Positions 8,181 to 17,503 of a DNA stretch of 64,000 nucleotides are shown piece after piece (position 1 is the first letter of the stretch; each line of letters begins with the position of its first letter). The stretch covers positions 124,001-188,000 of the forward strand of contig JAIEQJ010000035.1 of assembly GCA_019747815.1 (NCBI GenBank), written 5' to 3'. The notes beneath the pieces were generated by a model. That model was not told where the DNA came from and did no database searches. It saw nothing but the letters and a program-made list of their open reading frames with translations. The stretch is from Hyphomonadaceae bacterium (GTDB taxonomy: Bacteria; Pseudomonadota; Alphaproteobacteria; Rhizobiales; Hyphomicrobiaceae). Made by a program: the position numbers and the translations under genes.

Positions 8181-8557
8181 GGCGTTCCCTGGCGTGCCGA
8201 TCAGCTGGTGACAGCAGGCGGCGTGCGCAGCTCAGTGTGACATGAAGCTCGCTGCCTTGTAATGCCCGTGAACGACAGTTTTGTGATGGCTCAGTCCGTT
8301 GAGCATACGCGCATTCCGGCCCTGGCGGCGCCCTGTGAGGCGCATACTTGACCGTCGGGCATCATAGATCGGTTACCTCCGCGTTGCGCCCGTCCAGGAC
8401 AAGGGCCCCCGCGTGTCGCGATCGGTCGCCGGGCGCCTCGCCCGCACCAAGGCGCCAAGTCACTCCGCGCATCATTCCGGCAGGCCCGCCGTTGCAGCGT
8501 CCGCGCTTGGGATACGGCCGCGGCAGGCCTGCCGGCGGGTGGGAGATGACTGCCCGC
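8181..8557. other. 377-bp gap between phoR and phoU: no pst genes
   Basis: No recognisable gene or pst remnant. One small minus-strand ORF (8365-8291, 24 codons, starting ATG ATG) has a GGAGG ten nt before its start but no known product. A CTGTCAC half-site (8214-8208, minus strand) lies about 30 nt upstream of phoU without a clear second pho-box half. GGCAGGCCTGCC (8522-8533) is a perfect 12-bp palindrome just after the phoR stop with no T-tract. Confidence 0.4.
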
Positions 8558-9868
8558 TTATGAGTGTACGACCTGGTCCGGCGCCGAAGGCAGCAGGACC
8601 GAGAACGTGGAGCCGTGGCCGAGCTTGGAGGTGATGGCAAGCTCGCCGCGATGGCGGTTGAGGATGTGCTTGACGATGGCGAGCCCCAGGCCCGTCCCTC
8701 CCTTCTCGCGGCTGGCCGCCACGTTCACCCGATAGAAACGCTCGGTCAGGCGCGGCAGGTGCTGCGGCGCGATGCCCGGGCCGTCGTCCGTCACATCCAC
8801 TCTGTAGCGCTCGGGGCGGCCGGACGCTGCCGCCTCGCGCGTCAGGCGCATCTCCACCTTGCCGCCGCTGCGCCCGTACTTGATCGCGTTCTGCACCAGG
8901 TTCTGGAACACCTGCATCAGCTCGTCGCGGTCGCCGCGCACGACGGCCTCCTCGTCGCTGCGCGACAGGGTGAGCGTCACGCCCGCCCGCCGCGCCAGCG
9001 GCTCGAGGGTCTGTGCCACCTCGGTCAGCACGCTACCCAGATCAGCCTCCTCCGAGAGCGGCAGATATTCGCGCATCTCGACCCGGCTCAATGACAGCAG
9101 ATCGTCGACCAGACGCGACATGCGCTCGGCCTGCTCGCTCATGATCTTCAGGAAACGCTCGCGCGCGGCCGCGTCGTCCTTGGCGCTGCCTTGCAGCGTC
9201 TCCACGTAGCCTTTGAGCGAGGCCAAAGGGGTTCTCAGCTCGTGGCTGGCGTTGGCGACGAAGTCGGCCCGCATCCGTGCCAGCCGATCCTGCTCGGTGA
9301 GATCGCGGAAGGTGATCATCAGCGTGGGCGTGCCGGGCGCGGCGCCGGCATGCTCCAGCGGCACGACGGTTGCCAGCAGGCGCCGTTCCACCGGCACGCG
9401 GGCCTGCAGCTCCACCGCGCAGGCCCGCCGCAACTGAAGCGCGTCCTCCACCGCAGCCAGCAGCTCCGGCGCCCTGCTCATGGATGCGAGATGGCCGCCC
9501 CGCCGCGCTCTGAACTGCTCCTCCGCCTGGGGATTGGCGTGGACAATCTGGCCGTGACTGTTGAGCGCAACGGCCGGCTCGGGAACCGCATCGATCACCA
9601 TGCGCCACAGCCGGTCACCGTCCGTCGCCGTCTGCGCCAGCGCGCGTGCACCCCCCGTGCCGCTGTCGTTGGGCCACCACGCTGCCAGGACAGCCGCGGC
9701 CATGAGGCCGAGCGTCGCCACGCGTGGCGACAGCCCGCCGGCGATCACAAAAATGGCCGTCAGCGCCGCGGCTACGGCAAGCTCCGCGCGCCGCGCCAGA
9801 AGGCGTGCGACGGCGGGCTCGAAACGCTCTCCGAGTCTTAGCCAAATCTCCTGTGCACGAGACAACAC
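8558..9868 (-). CDS. phoR: Phosphate sensor histidine kinase PhoR
   Basis: Membrane histidine kinase that phosphorylates PhoB. It has two hydrophobic segments near the N-terminus, then a PAS domain (VIDAVPEPAVALNSHGQIVH onward). The dimerisation H-box is FVANASHELRTPLASLKGYV, and the ATPase has N-box NLVQNAIKYG, G1 DDGPGI and G2 GGTGLGLAIVKHIL. The start is uncertain. GTG at 9868 (VLSRAQEIW) is chosen because TACAAT-type -10 sequences at about 9895-9910 would place the transcript start just upstream. In-frame starts at 9928 or further up are possible. Confidence 0.93.
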   Translation of the reverse strand: MLSRAQEIWLRLGERFEPAVARLLARRAELAVAAALTAIFVIAGGLSPRVATLGLMAAAVLAAWWPNDSGTGGARALAQTATDGDRLWRMVIDAVPEPAVALNSHGQIVHANPQAEEQFRARRGGHLASMSRAPELLAAVEDALQLRRACAVELQARVPVERRLLATVVPLEHAGAAPGTPTLMITFRDLTEQDRLARMRADFVANASHELRTPLASLKGYVETLQGSAKDDAAARERFLKIMSEQAERMSRLVDDLLSLSRVEMREYLPLSEEADLGSVLTEVAQTLEPLARRAGVTLTLSRSDEEAVVRGDRDELMQVFQNLVQNAIKYGRSGGKVEMRLTREAAASGRPERYRVDVTDDGPGIAPQHLPRLTERFYRVNVAASREKGGTGLGLAIVKHILNRHRGELAITSKLGHGSTFSVLLPSAPDQVVHS

Positions 9869-10008
9869 CGCTGCAGCACCATTTCCTGGTCCGACGATTG
9901 TAGGATTGTAGCACAGTCCGCAAACCATCCCTGCAAGCCGCGTTTGCCAATCCCTGCCGCAGCGGCGGACATTGGCTCCAGGCGCGCACGCTGAACGGAG
10001 CACCCCAC

Positions 10009-10890
10009 ATGGGCAAGAACCGCAAGACGGCCAGGACGGCAGACCGCAAAGCCAGCCGGTCGTTCGATATCGACGATCCGGTCTTGCCCAAGGCCATCGA
10101 TGAGGCGGCGCTGGGAAGCGGCGGTTTTCCCTATGACAAGAAGCTGGATCGGGACACCTACGAGACGGAGTTGAGGAACCTTCAAATCGAGCTCGTGAAG
10201 CTGCAAGTCTCGGTGCAGAAGCGCGGCGAGCGTCTGGTTGTCCTGTTTGAGGGGCGCGATGCGGCCGGCAAGGGCTCGACCGTCAAGCGCTTCAGCGCCT
10301 ATCTCAGCTCACGGCGCGTGCGCACCGTCGCCCTGGCCAAGCCCACGGAGGTGGAAGCCGGACAGTGGTACTTCCAGCGCTACGCCGCCCAGATGCCGAC
10401 CCAGGGCGAGATCGTGCTGTTCGACCGCTCTTGGTACAACCGCGCCGGAGTGGAGCGTGTGATGGGGTTTTGCACGCAGGATCAACTCGCCGACTTCCTG
10501 CGCGAGGCGCCCCAGTTCGAGGGCATGCTGGTGCGCGACGGCATTCACCTGTTCAAGTTCTACCTCGATATCGGCCGCGAGATGCAATGGAAGCGGTTCC
10601 ACGACCGCCGGCACGATCCGCTGCGCAGCTGGAAGATCACCGAGATCGACCGGGCGGCCGTCGGCAAGTGGGACGACTACACAAAGGCCAAGGACGAGTT
10701 GTTCCGCTTCACCCATACGGCAACGTCGCCCTGGACGGTCATTCGCGCCAACGACAAGCGGCGCACGCGCCTGGAGGCGATCCGCGCCGTGCTTGCAGCT
10801 CTCGACTACGAGGGCAAGTCGAAGAAGATCGTGGGCACCCCCGACCCATTGATCACCGGCGCGGGGCCCGATTTCTTCTACACGGCCTGA
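10009..10890 (+). CDS. ppk2: Polyphosphate kinase 2
   Basis: PPK2-family kinase (293 aa) that transfers phosphate between polyphosphate and nucleotides. It has Walker [15 protein letters not shown] near residue 83, the Walker B/lid segment [18 protein letters not shown] near residue 140, and the family [14 protein letters not shown] and [17 protein letters not shown] stretches. A basic N-terminal extension of about 30 residues precedes the domain. It is divergent from phoR across a 140-bp region, which fits a link with phosphate metabolism. Its stop lies 2 nt from the end of the convergent DUF1304 gene. Confidence 0.93.
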   Translation: MGKNRKTARTADRKASRSFDIDDPVLPKAIDEAALGSGGFPYDKKLDRDTYETELRNLQIELVKLQVSVQKRGERLVVLFEGRDAAGKGSTVKRFSAYLSSRRVRTVALAKPTEVEAGQWYFQRYAAQMPTQGEIVLFDRSWYNRAGVERVMGFCTQDQLADFLREAPQFEGMLVRDGIHLFKFYLDIGREMQWKRFHDRRHDPLRSWKITEIDRAAVGKWDDYTKAKDELFRFTHTATSPWTVIRANDKRRTRLEAIRAVLAALDYEGKSKKIVGTPDPLITGAGPDFFYTA

Positions 10891-10892
10891 TT

Positions 10893-11267
10893 CTAGGCGG
10901 CCTGGACGCGGTGCGAGAGCCAGACCACCAGCAGCGCCAGTGCGGCCGGGAGCGCCTGCACGAAGAGAATGGTGGGCTTTGCGGTGGCCGCGCCGAACAC
11001 TCCGGCAATGATCACGCAAGCCAGGAAGAACACCTTGATCGCGAAGGCGGCTTGGCGGGCAATGAGGCCCCAGACGAGCCCGGCAGCGAGAAAGCCGTTG
11101 TATAGGCCCTGGTTGGCGGCCAGAGGCGCGGAGGCTGCGGCGAACTCCGGCGTCAGATTGAAGGTCTTGAGCCCGAACGGCGTGGTCCACAGGAACATCT
11201 CGAGCACCAGGAAGCCGGCATGCAGGGCGGCGACCAAGGCCACCAGGATGCTGCCAAGCGTTTTCAT
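10893..11267 (-). CDS. DUF1304 family membrane protein
   Basis: 124-residue protein with four predicted membrane helices (about residues 5-27, 50-68, 74-94, 100-120), matching the small COG3759/DUF1304 family of unknown function. Landmarks are HAGFLVLEMFLWTTPFG and NQGLYNGFLAAGLVWG. The ATG at 11267 is chosen because the family begins right at the first helix; the longer frame upstream is not membrane-like. It lies 22 nt downstream of the USP-like gene on the same strand. Confidence 0.8.
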   Translation of the reverse strand: MKTLGSILVALVAALHAGFLVLEMFLWTTPFGLKTFNLTPEFAAASAPLAANQGLYNGFLAAGLVWGLIARQAAFAIKVFFLACVIIAGVFGAATAKPTILFVQALPAALALLVVWLSHRVQAA

Positions 11268-11289
11268 GCTAGCCCCCAACGGTTTGGCG

Positions 11290-12153
11290 TCAGCGCACAA
11301 GGAACAGCGGGCACTCCAGCACGGAGGCGAGCGGACGCAGATCGCCTCCATCAGGAACGACAAGGCCTCCGAACTGGCAGACGACGATGCCGCCGCGGAG
11401 CTGGCGCAGGGTCTCGGCGATCACGGCGGCCTCGCCGCGGGCCACGGCAGCCGACAGGATGCGCACCCCCTCGCGGGCTTCGATCACCAGCCGCGCCTCG
11501 CCGTCCATCCGGTACAGCTGATCCTCGTCCGGGGCGATGAGCAGCACGATGATCTCGGCGCCGTCGAGGGCCGCCAGGCGCTCCGCTGTGCGCAGCAGGT
11601 CCGGCAGGTGCGCGGTATCCTCGATGGCGACCACGACGGGCCCCGTGACCCGCTGCGCCTTGGGACCCACGGTCACGAGCCCCGTGGAGCCGGAAACCTC
11701 CAACAGGAGTTGCTTGAGCAGCATGCCGTTAGCGCCGGTGAACGGCTCGCCCAGGGCCACCACGTTCCACGGGCCCGTTTCCGCACAGGCGATGGAGAGC
11801 GCGCGCAAAGGCTCGTCGCGCACGACCCGGCAGCGCAGCGGCACCTCCGCCTTGCGGGCCAGCGTCTCGACCTGGCGACGTGCGCCCTGTGCCGTCAGAT
11901 GCAAATCGCGCATCATGGCATCGAGCGACAGGGTGCGGCTCTGGAGCCCCGAAAGCGACACCTCGCGCACGAAGCCAAAGGATGCACAGTCGAAGAGCTG
12001 CTCGTCCTCGACGAACAGGCTCTCCAGGTCGGAGCCGAAAGCGCGGGCAATGCGCACGGCGGCCTCTACCGCCACGGTAGAGGGGTGCATGGACCGCAGA
12101 TGCAGGACCACACGACCACGGTCCTCTCCTGTTTGGGCAACGTGGGCGATCAT
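11290..12153 (-). CDS. Universal-stress-like protein coupled to a Lon-type protease
   Basis: 287-residue soluble protein with no signal peptide. The N-terminal half reads like a universal-stress fold (HPSTVAVEAAVRIARAFGSD, then LESLFVEDEQLF). The second half repeats a beta-alpha pattern (GPVVVAIEDTAHLPDLLRTA). No catalytic motif is evident. Its ATG overlaps the stop of the upstream Lon-like gene by four bases (ATGA), so the two are translationally coupled and probably work together. Only the fold-level resemblance is claimed. Confidence 0.6.
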   Translation of the reverse strand: MIAHVAQTGEDRGRVVLHLRSMHPSTVAVEAAVRIARAFGSDLESLFVEDEQLFDCASFGFVREVSLSGLQSRTLSLDAMMRDLHLTAQGARRQVETLARKAEVPLRCRVVRDEPLRALSIACAETGPWNVVALGEPFTGANGMLLKQLLLEVSGSTGLVTVGPKAQRVTGPVVVAIEDTAHLPDLLRTAERLAALDGAEIIVLLIAPDEDQLYRMDGEARLVIEAREGVRILSAAVARGEAAVIAETLRQLRGGIVVCQFGGLVVPDGGDLRPLASVLECPLFLVR

Positions 12154-14669
12154 GGCGCGTCTTTAGGCGGCTCGGCGGCATCATTGCCGGCCTTGGCAAA
12201 GCCGCGGTTGCGCTCGGCGAACATCTTCAGCTTGTCCTCCACGAGCCGGTTCACCGTGCCGGCCGCAAAGCGGCCGCCCGGCCCGCGCTCGCCGGCCTTG
12301 ACGCCGGTCAGGATCTCGATGCCCTCGTCGATGGTGCCGACGGCGTAGATGGCGAACTGTCCATTCTTCACCGCCTCCACCACATCCTCGCGCAGCATCA
12401 GGTGCTGCACGTTGGACTTGGGGATGAGCACGCCTTGCTCTTCATTCAGCCCCCTGGCGCGGCAGATGTCGAAGAAACCTTCGATCTTCTCGTTGACGCC
12501 GCCGATGGCCTGCACCTCGCCCTGCTGGTTGACGGAGCCCGTGACGGCCAGCGACTGCTTGATGGGCACCTCCGAGAGCGCCGAGAGCAGGGCGTAAAGC
12601 TCGGCGGAAGAGGCGCTGTCGCCGTCGACGCCGCCGTAGGACTGCTCGAACACCAGGGTCGCCGCCAACGCCAGCGGCACCTCCAGCGCATAGCGGCCGG
12701 CGAGGAAGCCCCACAGGATCATCACGCCCTTGGTGTGCAGGGCGCCGCCGAGCTTGGCCTCGCGCTCGATGTCGACGACGCGGCCGGCACCCAGCCGCAC
12801 GCGGGCCGTGATCCGGCTTGGCCGCCCGAACGAGAACGAGCCGAGCTGCAGCACCGAGAGACCGTTGATCTGGCCGACGCGCGCGCCCTCGGTATCGACC
12901 AGCACGATGCCGCGGTTGATGGTCTCCTGCGCCCTGTCGCGGAGGCGGTCGGCGCGCTGGATCTGCTCGTCGATGGCGCGGATCACGTCCTGGCGAGTCG
13001 TGATCTTGCGCTTGGCCTGGCTCGACCAGTAGTCGGCCTCGCGCACGATGTCGGAGATGCGCCCAAGCTCGATCGACAGCTTCTCGCGATCGTCGGCCAG
13101 CCGTGCGCCCTCGTCGATGATGCGCGCCACGGCGGAGGCATCGACCGGCTTGAGGCCGTGCTCCTTGACCACGGACGCAATCAGGCGCGCATAGGCGTTG
13201 TCGTTCTCGGAGGAGCGCTTGATGGTATCGTCGAAATCGGCCTGCACCTTGAAGATGCGCGGGAAATCGGGATCGAGGGCCGACAACAGGTAGTAGAGCT
13301 CGCGATCGCCGAACAGCACGACCTTCACATCGAGCGGGATGGGCTCCGGATCGAGCGTCTGGGTCGAGATCAGGCCGGCCGTCTCCACCGGCTGCTCGAT
13401 GCGCACCTCGCGTGCCTTGATGGCGCGCTTGAGGCCTTCCCACGCGAACGGCGAGAGCAGCAGCCGGCGGGCATCCAGCATGAGATAGCCGCCGTTCGCC
13501 TTGTGCAGGGCGCCGGGCTTGATGAGGAGGAAATCGGTGACCAGCGTGCCCATCTGGGCGATGTGCTCCACGCGCCCGACCAGATTGCCGTAGGTTGGAT
13601 TGTCCTCCTCGACCAGCGGGGCGCCGCCCGCGGTTCCCTCCTCGCCGTTGGCGGCCATGATGTTGACCATGTAGCGGCGGAAGCGCGGATCGTGCGCGGT
13701 GTCGACCGGCTGCTTGACGATGGCGTTCTCCTCCTCGCCGGTGGCGAGGAACACACCGACGTTGCGCACCATGTCGTGGCCGGCCGCCTCCAGAAAGGCT
13801 GCGGCGTCGGGAATGTCGCTCAAGGAGGCGTGCAGGTCGTCCAGGGCATCGCGGATGGCTGTGGTGGCCACCTCCTCGTTGAGCTCGCTGAGCTGCGACC
13901 GGCGCTTCTTATCGGACCGCGGCAGGCGCTCCAGCACCTGGCCCAGCTCCTTCTCGAGCGCGGCGATCTTGAGCTCGACGTCGCGGCGCATGGCCTCGGG
14001 CAGGGCGTTGAAAACCTCGGGCTTCACAACCTTGCCCTCGTGCATCGGCGCCATGGCGAAGCCCGTCGGCGTGCGCAGCAGGGCGATGTTCTGGCTTTGC
14101 GCCTTCTTGCTCAGCGCGTCCACGGCCTCTTCGTTGCCGGAACGGAACTGCTCGTCGATGGCGCGCCGCCGCGCCTGGTAGTCTTCGCTCTCGAAGCGTG
14201 CCGGCAGCACGCCGCGCAGCTCGTCGAGGGCCGCCACCATGCCTCTGGCCAAGGCCTTGGCGCGGCCGTGCGGCAGCTTCATTGCCTTCGGGCGGTTGGG
14301 CGTCTCGAAGTTGTAGACGTAAACCCAGTCCGGCGGGGTCGGCGATTCGGCGGCCTTGGGGCCGAGATGGGCCCGCACTGCCGTCGTCTTCCCCGACGCC
14401 GGCGGCCCGAGCACGAACATGTTGAAGTCGTGGCTCTTGATGTTGATGCCGAACTGAATGGCCTTCAGCGCCCGCTCCTGACCGATCAGCCCGGTGATGG
14501 GCAGCAGCTCGTCGGTGGTCTTGAACCCGAGCGAAGCTGGATTGACGACGCGCCGCAGCTCGCCGGCATCGAGCGGTTGCGGCCGGGCGGCCACGGTGGT
14601 GACCTCCCCGTCGGCGCGGACCGGTGTGCTGTCGGGAAGGCCGGACTGCTGCGAGCGCTTGAAAAACAT
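12150..14669 (-). CDS. Lon-like ATP-dependent protease (AAA_32 / S16 family)
   Basis: 839-residue protease of the COG1067 LonB-like type. It has Walker A GPPASGKTTAV near residue 97, a long helical insertion (about 200-330), a second AAA segment with KANGGYLMLDARRLL, and a C-terminal S16 domain. The catalytic Ser is in GGVDGDSASSAELYALLSAL and the Lys in AIGGVNEKIEGFF. The ATG at 14669 is chosen; the frame extends 52 codons upstream but those codons look non-coding. It is the first gene of a two-gene unit with the USP-like protein, whose start overlaps its stop. Confidence 0.9.
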   Translation of the reverse strand: MFFKRSQQSGLPDSTPVRADGEVTTVAARPQPLDAGELRRVVNPASLGFKTTDELLPITGLIGQERALKAIQFGINIKSHDFNMFVLGPPASGKTTAVRAHLGPKAAESPTPPDWVYVYNFETPNRPKAMKLPHGRAKALARGMVAALDELRGVLPARFESEDYQARRRAIDEQFRSGNEEAVDALSKKAQSQNIALLRTPTGFAMAPMHEGKVVKPEVFNALPEAMRRDVELKIAALEKELGQVLERLPRSDKKRRSQLSELNEEVATTAIRDALDDLHASLSDIPDAAAFLEAAGHDMVRNVGVFLATGEEENAIVKQPVDTAHDPRFRRYMVNIMAANGEEGTAGGAPLVEEDNPTYGNLVGRVEHIAQMGTLVTDFLLIKPGALHKANGGYLMLDARRLLLSPFAWEGLKRAIKAREVRIEQPVETAGLISTQTLDPEPIPLDVKVVLFGDRELYYLLSALDPDFPRIFKVQADFDDTIKRSSENDNAYARLIASVVKEHGLKPVDASAVARIIDEGARLADDREKLSIELGRISDIVREADYWSSQAKRKITTRQDVIRAIDEQIQRADRLRDRAQETINRGIVLVDTEGARVGQINGLSVLQLGSFSFGRPSRITARVRLGAGRVVDIEREAKLGGALHTKGVMILWGFLAGRYALEVPLALAATLVFEQSYGGVDGDSASSAELYALLSALSEVPIKQSLAVTGSVNQQGEVQAIGGVNEKIEGFFDICRARGLNEEQGVLIPKSNVQHLMLREDVVEAVKNGQFAIYAVGTIDEGIEILTGVKAGERGPGGRFAAGTVNRLVEDKLKMFAERNRGFAKAGNDAAEPPKDAP

Positions 14670-14782
14670 GCGATAAGCCACCTGTTGCTGACCTTGCGGA
14701 AACGATAAAGGCCAGGGGCCCGGCGGCGTCAACTCTACAGTGTTTCCTGCGCCAGCCGGGGCCGACGACGCCTCACAACGGT

Positions 14783-15277
14783 GTGTCTTTTGCGGCAATG
14801 GCACTGGATCGCGCGCAGCTTGCACTGCTTCAAGACGGCCGCCAGTCGGCGGCGGCGTTCGCTATCGGTCGTGGCGTGGCGCGCCTGCTGCGGACGCACG
14901 GGCTGGCGGCCGTCTCGGAGGTGTCGCTGGCCAACGGGCGGCGGGCCGACATTGCCGCCGTCGCCGACAGCGGCGAAATCTGGATCGTGGAGATCAAGTC
15001 CTCGATCGAGGATTTTCGTGCCGACCAGAAATGGCCCGAGTATCGCGACTACTGCGACCGCCTGTTCTTTGCCGTGGCGCCGACGTTTCCGAGCGAGATC
15101 CTGCCGGCCGACACGGGCCTCATGATTGCCGACCGCTATGGCGGGGAGATCGTGCGCGCCGCACCCGAGCACAAGCTTGCCGGGGCGCGCCGCAAAGCCA
15201 TGACGCTGCGCCTGGTGCACACGGCGGCGTTCAGGCTGCAGTGCGCCATCGACCCGGACTTCAGTCTCGAGCCCTGA
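14783..15277 (+). CDS. mmcB: MmcB family DNA repair protein
   Basis: 164-residue DUF1052 protein of alphaproteobacteria, known in Caulobacter as a translesion/DNA-damage factor. It has a restriction-nuclease-like core: RRADIAAV, then IWIVEIKSSIEDFRAD (acidic residues and E-x-K), then WPEYRDYCDRLFFAV. The start is GTG at 14783 or ATG at 14798; both leave the core intact. It is convergent with actR, 20 bp apart. Confidence 0.88.
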   Translation: MSFAAMALDRAQLALLQDGRQSAAAFAIGRGVARLLRTHGLAAVSEVSLANGRRADIAAVADSGEIWIVEIKSSIEDFRADQKWPEYRDYCDRLFFAVAPTFPSEILPADTGLMIADRYGGEIVRAAPEHKLAGARRKAMTLRLVHTAAFRLQCAIDPDFSLEP

Positions 15278-15297
15278 GCGCAAGAGGGAGGAGAGGC

Positions 15298-15861
15298 CTA
15301 CTTCGGCGCGCGCTTGGCCAGGATGCGCTGCAGCGTGCGGCGATGCATGTTGAGGCGCCGCGCCGTCTCCGACACATTGCGGTTGCACAGCTCATACACG
15401 CGCTGGATATGCTCCCACCGTACCCGGTCGGCCGACATCGGGTTCTCCGGCGGCGGCGCCTTCTCGTCGTGCGGCGCGAGCAGGGCATCCGTCACGTCGT
15501 CGGCGTCGGCCGGCTTGGCCAGGTAGTCGACGGCGCCGAGCTTCACGGCCGATACGGCGGTGGCGATGTTGCCGTAGCCAGTGAGGACGATGCTGCGCGC
15601 CTGGGGGCGGATCTTGGCGAGCTCGGCCACGACATCGAGACCGTTGCCGTCCTCCAGGCGCATATCGACAACAGCAAATGCGGGCGGCTTGGCGTGGATG
15701 AGGGACAGGCCCTCGGCCACCGAATGGGCCGTGCGCACGTCGAAGCCGCGCCCTTCCATGGCCTTGCCCAGGCGCAAGGCGAAGGCGCGGTCGTCGTCAA
15801 CGAGCACCAGGGAGCGGTCCTCCGGCAGCTCATCAGGTTTGAAAGTCAGGTCTTCGGCCAA
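15298..15861 (-). CDS. actR: ActR/RegA/PrrA-type redox response regulator
   Basis: 187-residue response regulator of the global redox system. The receiver has LVLVDDDRAF, the phospho-Asp in AVVDMRLEDGNGLD, a Thr in IVLTGYGNIATAV and the Lys in DYLAKPAD. After a proline-rich hinge (PPPENPMSADRVRWEHIQRV) comes the near-invariant Fis-like helix-turn-helix NVSETARRLNMHRRTLQRIL. It follows the cognate kinase gene actS on the same strand with about 70 bp between them. Confidence 0.95.
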   Translation of the reverse strand: MAEDLTFKPDELPEDRSLVLVDDDRAFALRLGKAMEGRGFDVRTAHSVAEGLSLIHAKPPAFAVVDMRLEDGNGLDVVAELAKIRPQARSIVLTGYGNIATAVSAVKLGAVDYLAKPADADDVTDALLAPHDEKAPPPENPMSADRVRWEHIQRVYELCNRNVSETARRLNMHRRTLQRILAKRAPK

Positions 15862-15932
15862 CTGGATGCCTCCATGATGTGCATACTATAGCGGGCGGCA
15901 GGCCGGCGCCCAAGCTTTGTAAGGGGGAGTTG

Positions 15933-17357
15933 TTAACCGACCCTGCCGCCGGCCCCAACTGCAAAAGTCTCGTCATCCCGCGCCGCCAAGCTCTGGGCGG
16001 GACGGGCCTCGAATATTTCCCGCCGCCAGGTCACCTTGGCGATGGCGCCATGGGCCGGCTCCTCGCGATTTTCCAGTACAACCGCGGCGCCGGACCGCTC
16101 CAGCAGGGTCTTGGCGATGAAGAACCCCAGGCCCATGCCGGACGGCTCGCCGTCGGTGCCCTGGCCGGGGCGCGGTGAGGGCCGTGTGGTAATGTAGGGC
16201 TCGCCCAGCGCATCGAGGACGAGCGGGGGGATGCCCGGCCCGTCGTCGGCAATGGTGATGATGACGTCAGCGGCGGACCATGCGGCAGTGATCTCCACGC
16301 GCCGGCGCGCAAAGTCGACGGCGTTCTCCACCAGATTGGCCAGCCCGTAGATGACGCCGGGCCGGCGCTCGCCGACGGGCTCCCCCACCGCCACGTCGGC
16401 CGCGACCGGGCCGGCGCTGACGACAATCTCGGCAAAGCCGCGATAGGGCGCAGCGGCCTCGTCGATCAGCTCGCGAACGCTGATGCGCGCATGCAGCGGA
16501 TCGGGCTCCGTCGGCCCGCGGGTCAACTTGCGCAAGATTTCCCGGCAGCGCTCAGCCTGGCTTTGCAGGAGAGCGATATCCTCGGCAAAGCTGCCGTCCC
16601 TGGGAGCTGCGCGTGCCAGCTCCTTGGCGACCACGGCGATGGTGGACAGCGGCGTGCCGAGCTCGTGCGCGGCGGCGGCCGCAAGACCATCCAGCGCGTG
16701 CAGTTGCTGCTCGCGCGCCAGCACCATCTCGGTCGCGGCCAGCGCCTCTGTCATCTGGCGCGCCTCCTTGGCCAGCCGCCACACGTAGAGGCCGAGAAAC
16801 ACCGTGCCGGCCAGGACCGAGGCCAGAACACCGATGTTATAGAGCATGGGCAGCTCGAAGCCGCCCTTCGTATACCAGGGCAGCGGCCGGTAGACGAAGA
16901 CCAGGCACGTCGTGACGGCGGCCGCGAGCACGCCAAGCGCGATCGTATTGCGAGGCGGCAGTGTGGCAGCCGAGACCGTCACTGGGGCGACGATCAGGAA
17001 GACGAACGGATTTTCGATGCCGCCGGTGAGATAGAGCAGCGCGGCAAGCTGCAGGATGTCGTAGGCCAGCAGGGCCGTCGCAAACGATGTGCCGAGCCTC
17101 GTGCGCATGGAATAGCGCATGCGCAGGAAGACGTTGAGCCAGGCGGTGAGGGCGATCAGGGCCAGACAGATTCCGATGTCGAACTGGAAGCCCAGAATGA
17201 AATAGACGTAGCACACCGTAAGCAGCTGGCCCACGATGCCGAACCAGCGCAGGCGCACGGCCGTCTGCAGGCGCAGGCGGCTTTCGCCGCCCTCCATTCT
17301 GGATCGTTCGGACTGAGGCATCGTGAGCATGCTCATGGCGATCGGTTTGTCGGGCAT
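15933..17357 (-). CDS. actS: ActS/RegB/PrrB-type redox sensor histidine kinase
   Basis: 474-residue membrane kinase. It has six N-terminal membrane helices, including the quinone-binding signature GGIENPFVFL near residue 112. The H-box is AAAAHELGTPLSTIAVVAKE (about 232), followed by the redox-active cysteine in SQAERCREILRKL (about 270). The ATPase motifs are NLVENAVDFARR, DDGPGIP and GMGLGFFIAKTLLERSG. It would sense respiratory redox state and phosphorylate ActR. It is divergent from the ABC exporter and senC genes, close to the regB/senC arrangement of Rhodobacter. Confidence 0.95.
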   Translation of the reverse strand: MPDKPIAMSMLTMPQSERSRMEGGESRLRLQTAVRLRWFGIVGQLLTVCYVYFILGFQFDIGICLALIALTAWLNVFLRMRYSMRTRLGTSFATALLAYDILQLAALLYLTGGIENPFVFLIVAPVTVSAATLPPRNTIALGVLAAAVTTCLVFVYRPLPWYTKGGFELPMLYNIGVLASVLAGTVFLGLYVWRLAKEARQMTEALAATEMVLAREQQLHALDGLAAAAAHELGTPLSTIAVVAKELARAAPRDGSFAEDIALLQSQAERCREILRKLTRGPTEPDPLHARISVRELIDEAAAPYRGFAEIVVSAGPVAADVAVGEPVGERRPGVIYGLANLVENAVDFARRRVEITAAWSAADVIITIADDGPGIPPLVLDALGEPYITTRPSPRPGQGTDGEPSGMGLGFFIAKTLLERSGAAVVLENREEPAHGAIAKVTWRREIFEARPAQSLAARDDETFAVGAGGRVG

Positions 17358-17503
17358 TCATCATAGGGTGCAGGAATGACGAACACCTTGCTTGGGGCGC
17401 GCCGGCACTCCAGATAATGGACCACGGTGGATAGAACCGGCGGAGCCGTCCTTTTCAAGCCCGATGCCGGGGTGCTGGCCAGCCCTCTTTCGTATCATAG
17501 TTC

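Noticed and set aside
8208-8214. A pho box upstream of phoU
   Set aside because: Only one CTGTCAC half is present; the second half at the expected spacing matches just CTG.
8522-8533. GGCAGGCCTGCC palindrome as a phoR terminator
   Set aside because: Perfect palindrome, but no loop and no T-tract; more likely a chance GC-rich palindrome or a generic protein site.
12402-14708. A 768-codon open frame on the plus strand opposite the Lon-like gene
   Set aside because: Its composition is that of an antisense shadow in GC-rich DNA, and the minus-strand product has complete AAA and S16 motifs.
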